The position numbers and the translations under genes were made by a program. Below, one piece after another: positions 22,295-32,917 of a stretch of DNA of 64,000 nucleotides. The notes beneath the pieces are model-generated. The model had not been told where the DNA came from. It searched no databases and saw nothing but the letters and a program-made list of their open reading frames with translations. This DNA is from Diadema setosum (taxonomy: Eukaryota; Echinodermata; Echinoidea; Diadematoida; Diadematidae). The DNA lies in the NCBI RefSeq assembly GCF_964275005.1, contig NC_092706.1, forward strand, positions 8,081,144 to 8,145,143. The letters run 5' to 3'. Every line of letters begins with the position of its first letter. The stretch's first letter is position 1.

Positions 22295-24173
22295 CAGACG
22301 CATTTACGCTGTGCTGCAGCTAGCAGTGGACAGTTCTCATTGGCGTCGCTCAGTGGAACATTCGCTCATGCTTTCGAATTCTTCTTTCTCTTTGCGGCCT
22401 ATTACGAAGATGAACCTGGCCTCCTTGTTTGTTTTGAGGGGGAATTGAACGTGGTCCTACTCAGAAGCTGATGCAAAATGGCCTAAAATGAGATTTTGGA
22501 TTTTTTATTTCTTTTCTTGGTTCATGGACCTACTAGTACTACACACATGGACTAGTAAGGAAGGTCTTTCTTTGATCCCATCATCACCACCGCCACCTGA
22601 TTATGTACATCTTAATTAGTATATTCAGGTGCTTGGATAATGACGATTGTGACAATAGTGCATCGACACTGACAAAAGAACCATTTCCCTCATTGCGGCC
22701 TTATTTTGCTGAGGTGCCTTTTCAGTCTCAACTGCCTTTGAATAAAATGAAAGGGAGCAGCAAACCCGAAAAATGACAGTTTTCCTATCACAAAATGTAA
22801 AATTACTGAAGTGGACACTTGTGGACAAGCATGCAACCTGGCTTAATGATAGGACATATCTATCATCTGTACGGTTAATGTCCATGTTGACTCTGGAACA
22901 ATGTGTGAAAAATTGGAAAAATTAGATTACAAATCACAACCAACCTATACCAAAATAATTGCTTTCTCTTAAGTACGCGCATTTCGCAAATGAAATTACT
23001 TGAGCGATTATTTCCCAATGTACAGTACAACTGCATATGCATTTTTATCGATTTAAGAGAGTAATGAGGTTCTGCCACTTTTTTTTTCAGATTTCTCAAA
23101 GCTCTGTCTTGGTTTTTATACAGGCTGGCTGTCGGCAGTAATGATAAGATCAAAGCAGGAAAGCATGTTTAAATGCTTTTGTGCCACTTTTGACAGAAAC
23201 AGTTGAGCGAATTAATTAACGAGCGAAGAACGTCCATGTGTAGTATATAGGTCCATGCTTGGTTGTACCTATATAAGGAGGTTGAAAATATTCCGTGCAC
23301 AGAATTTTGATAAAATATTTGGGAAACGTTAAACCCCAAAGGCACTAAAATTTAATCTATGGAGGGGAGCCGAGCTGGGGGGGGGGGGGTAATTTGAAGG
23401 GAATATCCCTATCAAACATGAGAGAACTTTAATATTTTTGTGATTAAAGTGACAGAGTTTGTGCACGCTTTTGATGAAAATTAATATTCGGAAATTTGTC
23501 AATTTCAAAAGTGCACTAAGTCCATGGAAAGGGACCGAACAGGGAGAATTTTGCATTTTCAGAATGAAAATTCAACGATCTGGTACATGCACTCTTAGGG
23601 TGATAATATTTAGACAAGTTTATAGCCCCTGGACTATATAGGCGAGCTATATGCCTGTTAAGTATAACTCCTTGCACTTCCTTGGTTTACCACGTTTGTC
23701 ACTTTTTATTATTATTATTTTTTTTTACAGCACTGAGTCTGCTTTATACAGTATAATCGCACCATTGTTGTTCTTTGGTGTAAAGCATACACACTCAAAC
23801 ACGTCATATAGTGTAGCATAGGCCTATGGTTCTCTGCATTAGTAATACGACAAAACAAGCACAAATGATGATGTGTTTGTGAATATTTTTTAGCGTTATG
23901 TCCTCTGTTACACTAAAACCTTTTTGTTTCTTGTTTTCAAATTGGTTTTGGCTGTTCTGATTTTTTTTTCTTTGGGGGGGGGGGGGGAGGTGACAGGGAA
24001 AGACTTTGTGCTTATGTCTTTTCAGTGTAAACTGAATAGTGTGACAATCAGTGAGATTCTTTCGACAATGTCATATACATGCTTCTTTTCCACAGATCCA
24101 TGTTCTGAACAGCAATGACGATTATGTAGCGACTTTGACGTGATTTCATCGATTATTACAGTGATTCAGGAAA

Positions 24174-24209
<36 letters not shown>

Positions 24210-25600
24210 ACAAAGTTCTTTCAGATAAAAACAATGGAGAAAATGGATACAAAACGAGAGACGAAATAGAGGATGTATGGAGCGATGAAATACAATAGAC
24301 TACGAGTACTTTACAGACATAACCCATTCTTATCCAACAAAGCTTTAACAAAATCTCTTCGACAGATTTCTGAACTAGTGTTATAAACAAAAGCGCAGAT
24401 TCCCATAGAACGAACATTGCCAAATTGTGTACGTTTGCTTAGTTAACGATTTCCTTTACATTTGAAGTTACCTCCTTTGAAGAAAGGACCTCGCATACCA
24501 CAAACACACACCGCAAAACACAAGAAAAATGTTACTTGAGGTAAGAAACATTCTGAAGACATGTAGGCCTACAAGATAAAGACAAAGAGAGTATTGACCG
24601 ATAAAGGACAGTGGACTAGTATGGATTCATCAATCCATAACATGGGAGAAACAAAAGCTTTCTGGAGCGAACACAATGAAAGTGAGATAACAGATTTTCA
24701 GCCGCAAAGAATAATGCAGGTCAAAGGCGGTTGGAGCAAGGAGGTATGAGAGAACATACCCCCTTGGTTGGACCAAGGAGGTTTTCTCTTCAACCTCCTT
24801 GGTTGGACTAAGGCGTTCAATACATTGGTGCCAAGAAATGGGCGCTAAGCTTGTGGCAAAGCGATGATAGTTCTACGCGCTTAAGAAAAACAAAAAACAC
24901 GGGACAAATGTGATGAGAAAAAAAAAAAGGTTTTTGAGAAAAAAGGTCATAAAAAGCAACAAAAAGTTCAAGAAATCAAGAATGTGTTTCTTCATGTTTT
25001 TTTTTTTTCCTTCAAATTCTTTTATTGTTTTTGGTATTAGGTTTTTGGTTTTAGGTCACGATAAGAAAATATGAAATACATGTAGATGAAAGCAAAAAGA
25101 AAAAAAAATGCACCTACAAGCACAGAGTGAGTAGACCTACAAATTTGTTGTTATTTCCTATTTATTAGTTTTCCGTTGTGGATTCGCCACGCGTTCCTCT
25201 ACATGATCTAGAGTAGGATTATGGTTAGCCGGAGTACCGTTTGAATTGTGTAAACAAGGGTTAGAAATCACTAATGACCATGAAGCATTGTATTCTACAA
25301 CAGGTGTGTTGTTACGAGAAGATTCGATCGCCTAACCGCAATACAGAGACGATAAAAGAACGGCGATATACCGATTCGATTGTTTCTACTCCGAAGAGCA
25401 CAAGAGAGTAGATAGCGCCCCATGGTTCTTGATCCCTCGTGCAACTAAAAGGCCATCATAAAGACCTCTTGGTTCTTGCAACAAAGGGACAGAGTTCAAC
25501 AAAGGACGCGTAAATCGATAAATCAACGACTCTTCAAACCCCGCAAGTGTAAAGAAGCCCGATAATGCGGTCGTGAATAACACCATGTACCACAAGAGGG
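22295..25600. other. Gene-free stretch upstream of the main gene
   Basis: No exon is seen. It contains G runs at 23378-23390 and about 23976-23987, an (AC)n run at 24177-24207, the double hairpin at 24729-24807 and a TATATAGGT/ACCTATATA hairpin at 23244-23275. Confidence 0.5.
24729..24807. mobile_element. Tandem pair of hairpins separated by GGTTGGA repeats
   Basis: GGTTGGA occurs at 24729, 24766 and 24801. Between the first two lies CAAGGAGGTATG / CATACCCCCTTG (one mismatch, 6-nt loop). Between the last two lies CCAAGGAGGTT / AACCTCCTTGG (perfect, 8-nt loop). The arrangement looks like two insertions of one short palindromic unit, or one insertion followed by tandem duplication. Confidence 0.65.
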
Positions 25601-25628
25601 GACAATTTGCATAATTGATTGTCACATA

Positions 25629-25643
25629 GTAACCAATGACAAC
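25629..25643 (+). promoter_or_regulatory. Near-match to RFX X-box upstream of main gene
   Basis: GTAACC-AAT-GACAAC fits GTNRCC(N0-3)RGYNAC with one mismatch in the right half-site. It lies about 320 bp before the start codon and overlaps a CCAAT box (25633-25637). RFX factors bind such sites before many ciliary genes in animals, so a ciliary role for the downstream gene is possible; this is inference. Confidence 0.4.
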
Positions 25644-25962
25644 ATATTGAAAGGCGGGCGTCCTGCGTGCACGCTCGGTGAATGGAGGAGCTTTGTCGTA
25701 TAGTCGATAGTCTTGGAGTGTGCTAAGTAAGCAGTCAGCCCGAAACGGACCGTCCCACCGCCGCGGAACCCCCGGCTACCCTGCCCTGCTGCCCCGTAAA
25801 ACTCGCAGCCACTTTCTGATGGATCACTACTAGCTAACTCACACAGTGCACAAGAGCGGACTGGAGATTATCGAATTGCTTTGTTACACGACAGTTATAT
25901 TCGAAAATGTGAAAAATTTTCACGCTACAATTATGTAATTGCTCGACACACTAGCTGAAGGG
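25644..25962 (+). promoter_or_regulatory. GC-rich presumed promoter and 5' UTR
   Basis: This segment is clearly richer in GC and CpG than its flanks and contains a GC box (GGCGGG, 25653-25658) and a GC-rich block at about 25735-25800. No TATA box is obvious. The transcription start is not defined by sequence. Confidence 0.5.
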
Positions 25963-25991
25963 ATGCAGCCGTATTCGTCCAGCGAAGAAAA
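25963..25991 (+). CDS. Main gene exon 1 (start codon)
   Basis: ATG begins MQPYSSSEE and the exon ends AA|GTGAGT, leaving two bases. The start is chosen because it is the only ATG that keeps the frame into exon 2 and it sits just after the CpG-rich region. Confidence 0.7.
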
Positions 25992-28900
25992 GTGAGTAGA
26001 TAGACCTTCCAGGACAGGGTAAACAGCTAGAGAGTGTTTGTTTAAATTTTTTGCTGCATACACGAGCACTTGACTCGTCCCGGGTTTGGTGACCCGGCCC
26101 TGTGCTCCTGATATGGTTACGTCCAGGCGATCACGTTTGTGCTTTCATTATTGAGAAGAAAGTCAGTCTTTTGAGTTCTTAAGATGTTCCCTCAAGCTTA
26201 AGGCTTTGCTGATTTTCCTCTTTTATAAAGATCCATGTTTAGAATTTCTACGCTTTGTAACTCTAACGTTTAATACAACTACAAGTGAGTACTGAGACGT
26301 TATCTTTCTGTGCCCTGTATAAAAACATAAAATTGTGGTTTGTAATTCTCTGTTAGATAGAAATCTGGCCTGGTTGGAAAGTTTAGTACCATTTTTTTTC
26401 TTTGAACAGGAGGGTTTCCAAACTCCATGAACAATACAAACTGTCTATTAGTATTAGTATTATTAAAGTCTAAGAATTTAAGATTCATAAAGTTCTATAA
26501 GATTCAATGCTCGCTGAGAGAGATATACTTACCCTGACCAGACGCTGTGCTCCGTCTGTCGTGTTTTTGCAGCGACTGGGCTGTGTAGTTAACTGAGACT
26601 ATCTGTATAGAACACCTATTCTATGCCAAAAATGATTTCACAGGCATGTCACTACTTCTCTGGACTTTAACTACTGGTAACCTTGCTGCTGTACAGATGC
26701 CGTGCCTTGCACGGCATCTGGTCGGGCTATTTTACTTTTAGTATTATAACCGTTTCTGTTCTAAGAAAAAAAAAAGAGTTTTATTGACACATTTGGCACT
26801 ATTTTGCTCATTTTTTACCTCGGATGTACATTCAAAAGTAGCCTTTGAAATCAAAGCAGTGGGCTAGAACATGTGGAACAGTAACTATACACAGCCCACA
26901 GTCGCTATCATGGACAGCACACTTTGGAACATACAGCTGAAGGTGAAAGCTAGAATCACGTCACAATTTTGACTTTAGTGTTGAGTGTAGTACAGTACAT
27001 ATAAAGGCATTGCACAGGACATCTTTTGTTGTATTTTACCTCAGATATGCTACCTAAAATATTGTAAGGAATTTGTGTAATCACAACAAGAAGACAGATT
27101 TCATCAAGTGAAATCAATTGTGATGAAGACATTCTAATTCTATTCTTGTGTACTTTTATCATCATTCCTCCACAGTACTAAAGAACCGACTGCATATGAG
27201 CTCTCCTTTCCTCACATCAAGCTAGCCTCCCAGGAGGATGAGCTCCTAAACAAGTCTCTCCTGGATTCCCTCTCCCCGACCCCGTCCTCCTCAACGTCCT
27301 CCACCCCATACCGCCTGCCGAAGCTCAGTTCGTCTGGCTCTCTGTCGTCGACGGCCAGCAGTGACCGCTCGGACAAGCCGCCCAAGGAGGTGCCCCCGGC
27401 CAGTGAGAGGGTATCCAGGGAGAGACAGGTCCAAAGCCGCAAAAATCTTGCGTGAGTTTCCTTTGCTTTGCGTAGAATACTTTTTGTTGAATAATTTTTG
27501 TGCCATTTACCATTTGCTTTGTTTGCATGTACACGATCTGTTTGAAAAAATGTGAGGAGCTATTTTGGCTCTGTGGATTAATCTGCAAACCCCGATTAAT
27601 ACTTGAAAATCCTGAAATGCTAGACAATCCTGATGATAGCTACCGATGGATACCTATGGTAGATATTAATGAATACAGGCATGCCGCACCTATATTGTGT
27701 TCAGTTTTACTTGTGTTTTCTCTTCAAAATAGCCACACATAAATTTATATCTTGGTCCTGATGCACAGAACTTTTAATAATCAGTATGCTCGATTTCTAT
27801 CCTCAGCTGACTCGGTACAGTGTACAAGTGTATATGTGCGTGATATGACACTGGAAAAATACTATCAAGAAACAAAGATAGGCAAATATCAAGCAAACAA
27901 TATTTTCAACAGACATTTGACATATTCTCCATCCGCAACCCAGCCATTCTCAATAAAAAACTACAGGTGTAGCACTGGTCCCTAGACGAGTACTCTATAG
28001 CACCTACCACACTTGTATCAATACATTGTAGAATGGCTTCAAATGTGAGCTCTGTAAATGCTTGTGTGAGTGAGTTTGATTTAGTTCTGCTCTTCCAAGC
28101 TTGAGCATGTAAATTACTCATACACTTTGTCTTTCCATCTTCCAGCTCCAAAAACCAGCAGAGGACCAATAACAGCCGTGCCAGGCAGCAGCAACAGCTG
28201 CCCATCCCTCCCTACACCATATCCCAGTTGCGCCGGCTGCAGAACATCCAGGTGCCCAGCTTCAAGAGGGCCCAGTTCGAGCCCCTGCTGGCCAGTCCCA
28301 TCCGGCCCGTGGAGATCCCGGACCTCGTCGACGAGGAGAAGGACCAGGAAGCAGAGCATGCGATGAGGGCCAGCACACGATTTACACAGTGAGTCTCGCA
28401 GAGTCGTAATACTAGTATGTGGCTGCTTATCATAGGTTGTATACATTTTCACTGCGCTCATTGTGTTGTGTGGTTAACTTCAACAATACAGCTACAATGG
28501 TTCATGTTGAAACTGCAAATGCTTCTATTTTTATAGGTCATTAGCTATAAAAGAACCCCCCCCCAAAAAAAAACAAACAAACAAACAAACAAAAAACAAA
28601 CAAACAAACATACAAACCTAGAAGAAGAAGAAGAAGCAGAAGAAGAATAAGAAACAAACAAACTGACAACTCCCCAACCTCCATTAATGCATTTAAGTTT
28701 GTTTCAACATTTTGACTGTCTTTACGGTGCAGTATCTCACATTTACTAGAGCCTTGATCTGGCATGAAGCAGTACAAGTACAGCTCAGTCTTGTTGCTAA
28801 AGAAATTGTTGCATAGATTAATCCCTAAGCAAGTGCTCTGGTGCCTGCCACAGTGTGCTTTTTAAATACATAAAGTAGGCCTATGGCTTCTCATAGAGAA

Positions 28901-31900
28901 CTACATTGCATACTACTCGGTATACACAAACAATGCCAATATGTTATACACTGTACATACTGTAAAACACGATATATCTGCGGCATTAAAAATTTCGTGA
29001 ATTGGAGCCGACAGCCTTTCTTGCAGCATGAAATTTTCGCGACTTGCCACTGGCATCCAGTGCATACTGTGTAGGCAAGAACTTTCGCGTGCATTTTAAT
29101 TTTGCGAATATTGCTGCTCGCGAAATTCGCGAAATTAAAATGCATGCGAACATTCCTCATTTTACAGTACTCGTCATACCTGCATTTGTTTATTATACTG
29201 GTAATATCAGCCCCCCCCCCCAAAAAAAAAAAAAGAAGAAAAAAAAGAAGAAGAATCCAGAAAGAGAATGTAGTTTCATGTGCCAACATAACAATTTTCA
29301 GATCAAATCAAATCAAATCAAATATTTATAATCTAGGTTTTGAAGTGACATTACTTTTTAGCAGTTCAACTGATTTTGTCAATTGTGTAGTCATACATGT
29401 GCATGTACTTGTGTACGAGTACTGTAAAAATCCTCTTCAGTAAGGAACAACAGCAATGTCGCATATGACACGAAAAATTATATAGGATGTGTGTTTTGTA
29501 GTGACTATTCTGTGAACCAGGTTAATTACAATCTTTAATTTGCTGTGCTGTGATATCAGACAGTTGCAGTGTATTTTAATACTGGTCAATGTTTTTGAAG
29601 TGTTTTCCAAGCAACTCACTATTAAGACTTGTCAACTATCTGGCAGCACATATCTTGATTGCAGGGAGAAGTAATGGTACAAATAAACAAGATTTGGTCA
29701 GGATCTGTTGTTACTTTTATCTTTGTAATATGAAAATAAGAATACTGCATTTGGGAAATGAAAGAAACTGACTTCTCCGTCATCACCATAAATTCTGTAC
29801 AAATGCATGACTATCTGATAAAATGAGTATATGACATTCATTGTAATACGTGTATCTTTTGATGTTTCATAATGTGAGTGACTACCAATCTTATGTACAA
29901 AGAGTTTTTAGACAAACTTTAACTTCATGGTGAGCCATGTTCACTCTAATCCTGTAAAAGTTTTCAGAATATTATATGTCACATTGAACTCCATTACCTA
30001 TAGATTGAACTCTGAAGATATGGTGTGTTTGACATATTTTTCTTTCATTGCTGAACACAAAGAAGACTGAAACTTAAATTAATGCCATCTACAGGTTGTA
30101 TTTGTAAACTGAACTTGAATGAGCAAACTGTGTTGACTTATAGTGTAGTAAAGAAAAAAGGAAAATAGTACAGTAAAATTTGCAAACAAAATCTGTGATT
30201 GGGTATTGAATGTGTTGAGTATCAGGGTATAATCCATAATTCCTCTTTGCAAATTGGAATTTGATAGCTGCAGGGATATTTGTCAGAATGGAAAGGATGA
30301 GGTAAGTGATGATCAGAACTAAGATTGCTTAAAATGTATCATTACAGTCATTGATGATGGGAAGAAAAAATTGCTACAATAATGGACTTGAATATTCAAG
30401 GCATGTCAAACAGTGATTTATAAAATTCTGCTGAAGATTCTGGTGGATATTCCTCATACTGTACCTATCAAATATTGTGTGAGAGTGAGGGAATAGGGAT
30501 ATGAGCTCAGTTAACTTGTCGCGAAGTCTCGTCTTCGTCTTCTTTTTCTTTTCTCTCTCTCTCTGTCTTGAAAAGAATAGCTAAACAAAAGTAGACGGTA
30601 GCAAATGACCCATGACACTTCATATGGTAGTAATGAAATACATGTGTATAGAGTTTTTATGTACTTGTGTGAGAGAGATAATAGTGAAATTATTGGCAAG
30701 TGTAGTGTCTATAAAATCTATTGAGATATGTGGAGGAATTAATGTTTACGGTCACTTTGAATTGGAGAAATACTTTGGAGTCCCGTCATATTAGTAAATT
30801 GCAGTATGTACATTTGTATACCACTGACATCATCTTTTAAAGGTCATGTCACACATTAGTGAGATTTTTCTGTGTACTCCTAAACGACAGTTCGTCCAAT
30901 GTGATGAATTCCTTAACTTCTGCTGTTCAGGAGTGCACTGTACTTTATATACGATCATATTGTAGTCTATTTTCTTCAATTCTATGGATGCTGTCACCGG
31001 TTTTGGGGCCTTTGTTGCACTAATTTAAGCAATTTCCTTGTATGCGTGGGATGAATACAAGTTTGATTGATGAGGACAATGGCAAGATTCCAACTTCCTT
31101 GTACATGGTAATGGGGATTCGGTTGAAGAATTTTGCTGTGGCAGTTTGATATTGACTCTGTGGTCTATGTACATTGCAAAGGTATTTCTAACACTTAGAA
31201 ACCTCTTCCTGTCTTGATTTGGAGTAGACAGGCCCTTTTTTTTTTGGTCATTGTACTAAATATTTTTTTTTCTCTTTTTTTTTTTTTGCCATCATGAAAT
31301 AGGTAACTTAATGAACTTGTTTTTTCTCTACCAGTGACTACTAATATGTTATTCTACTTTCAGTGAATACTCCTATTCAGTGTTACATTGTATGAAGTTG
31401 AATCACTATTAGCTAACGTGATACATTTGATACTCCTGATTACTCACATATGAAATAGAATTTATACTCACACACCACTGTATGCACACATACACAACTT
31501 TGGGTGTTTCCATTACAGAGCATTGGAAATTGGCGTGATCCATTTATGTGCCTCTTTCTTTTCTTTTTTTTCTTCATCACCACAAGGTTAATAAGTATGC
31601 ATGATAGATACTCTCTTTAATTACTAATGTCTTGAATGTTGTCAACCTCCTTTGTCTTACACTTCTGTAGTGCCAGCAGGACTTCCTATGGACCACGGAG
31701 CGCAGCTGTGTCCATGACGATCCCCATGGCAACAGGAAGCGTGTACTCCCGTCCTCCACCTGACCAGAAGGCCGAGTGGCGACTGTCGCCGTACAGACAC
31801 AAAAACTTTGACCAACAGGTAAAGGTTGCCATGTGTATTGCTGTGCAGGTCTGTTGAAATTTGTTCATCTCTCTCTCTCTTTCCCTCAGCTGCATCAGGT

Positions 31901-32917
31901 GTGTAAATTTTTAATTTTAAGGTCACCATAGACATCTTTAAAGTGCACTGTCACTCCTGTGTTCAAATCGCATTTGATAAATCATGTTACATTGATCAAA
32001 CATTGATTTCTTTCTTATTTTAAACATGATTTTGGTATTCAACTTCTCTCGTCCTGTATTGTTGGATTTCACTCATATCCTTGGAATAAGCAAACTGAAT
32101 ATGGTTGTTCTGTAGCTAGTACAGAGCAAGAACGTTAAATAGTTGTGGAATCATTGATGTACAGCACACATAGACAGATTTTCTTTTGGAAAACAAGATG
32201 GCACAAATAACTTAAGAGATATAGCACAAAAGTATCATCCAACCAGATGACTGGTCATTGACGGCAAATGTCTATCATTAGAAGATTTGATAGTAGCTTA
32301 TATCCTCCGCCTCCCCCTCCCCACCCACCCCCCCCCCCCCAGAAATGATTCACTGTGCAGCTATCAAATACTGTACCACAATTTGATGTACCCAAGCAAT
32401 ATTCAAATAATAGATTGAAGTAGGTTATCAAAATATCTGTATTTCATTGTCAGTAGACATCATTGCCAGAGGAAAAATCTTTGCCATAATTTTTTATGTG
32501 TTTATTCATTTTTTTTTTTTTTTCGGGGGGGGGGGGGGGGGAGGGGGGTTTGAGTGAAAGGAGGAAGAAAATCTTTCATGTTTTCCAGTAGCATTCATTT
32601 CAAGAACAGTGAAATATTAATCAAAAGAATCATAACTGGTATACATTTTTGGTCTCTCATTTCACAGTACAATAGCTCTTGATACCTTCCTTTGTATTTG
32701 AAAGAAGATGAAAATGTCATCTTATTCATCCTTAGTACTACTTAAATTTAGGCAAACCTACCATCTCTAATTACTCGCTTTTCTTTGTGTTAATCTTTTT
32801 ATGCAGGCTGTAAGTCCAAACTTTGGACCATACTCGCGGGGCTTTGTCATACACTGCACAACCCCCAAGTCATGGCTGCACATGAAGTTACGGCGGACGA
32901 AGACGACATTAATGTAA
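25963..32917 (+). CDS. Uncharacterised five-exon gene, 268-aa protein
   Basis: Five exons join without any frame conflict: 25963-25991, 27176-27451, 28146-28388, 31671-31818 and 32807-32917 (807 nt including TAA). All four introns are GT-AG. The protein has a Ser-rich region (residues about 38-72), a charged and Gln-rich part (80-115, QQQQ), a Pro-containing block IPPYTISQLRRLQNIQVP at about 119-136, an acidic stretch EIPDLVDEEKDQEAE (about 156-170), a Tyr/Arg/Pro region with TSYGPRS and WRLSPYRHKNFD, and a basic C-terminus. There is no signal peptide, membrane segment or catalytic motif. It is predicted mostly disordered. I do not recognise the family. Low-complexity, Tyr/Pro/Arg-rich proteins of this size are common among microtubule and cilium-associated proteins, and the X-box-like site upstream points the same way, but function remains unknown. 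Confidence 0.8.
26694..26720. repeat. Perfect 12-bp hairpin in intron 1
   Basis: CAGATGCCGTGC (26694-26705) pairs perfectly with GCACGGCATCTG (26709-26720) around CTT. It begins CAG and ends CTG like the hairpin at 36311. I see no flanking direct repeat here. Confidence 0.85.
27176..27451 (+). CDS. Main gene exon 2
   Basis: It follows ATTCCTCCACAG and ends CTTGC|GTGAGT. It encodes about residues 10-102, including the Ser/Thr/Pro-rich segment SPTPSSSTSSTPYRLP. GC content and codon use are markedly higher than in the flanking introns. Confidence 0.85.
28146..28388 (+). CDS. Main gene exon 3
   Basis: It follows CTTTCCATCTTCCAG and ends ACACA|GTGAGT. It encodes about residues 102-183: RARQQQQLPIPPYTISQL, the basic LRRLQNIQVPSFKR segment and the acidic EIPDLVDEEKDQEAE segment. 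It is strongly GC-biased at third positions. Confidence 0.88.
28389..31670 (+). other. Intron 3 of the main gene
   Basis: A 3.3-kb AT-rich intron holding C9-A9 and C11-A13 junctions (28556-28573 and 29211-29234), a MITE (28958-29169), (AAATC)n at about 29304-29322 and T runs near 31240-31290. No alternative exon is convincing. Confidence 0.7.
28958..29169. mobile_element. TTTCGCG-type MITE in intron 3
   Basis: It starts TA-CTGTAAAA (28958) and ends TTTTACAG-TA (29169), giving short TIRs and a TA duplication. The inside has inverted TTTCGCG/CGCGAAA words and a 'GCATTTTAATTT' / 'AAATTAAAATGC' stem. Confidence 0.7.
31671..31818 (+). CDS. Main gene exon 4
   Basis: It follows TTACACTTCTGTAG and ends CAACAG|GTAAAG in phase 0. 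It encodes about residues 183-232, with TSYGPRSAAVSMTIPM and AEWRLSPYRHKNFDQQ. Retention of the next intron would add only 12 residues before a stop. Confidence 0.85.
32325..32341. repeat. C run in intron 4
   Basis: A C-rich segment interrupted once (CACCC) and then a run of C. It is one of many such tracts. Confidence 0.8.
32509..32541. repeat. T run joined to G17 run in intron 4
   Basis: About 15 T, a single C, then 17 G (32525-32541). This belongs to the recurrent T-to-G (or C-to-A) homopolymer junctions described in the findings. Confidence 0.9.
32807..32917 (+). CDS. Main gene terminal exon 5
   Basis: It follows TAATCTTTTTATGCAG and reads AVSPNFGPYSRGFVIHCT onward to a basic tail (LRRTKTTLM) and TAA at 32915-32917. 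High GC in the coding part drops sharply after the stop, supporting this end. Confidence 0.8.
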   Translation, partial: AVSPNFGPYSRGFVIHCTTPKSWLHMKLRRTKTTLM

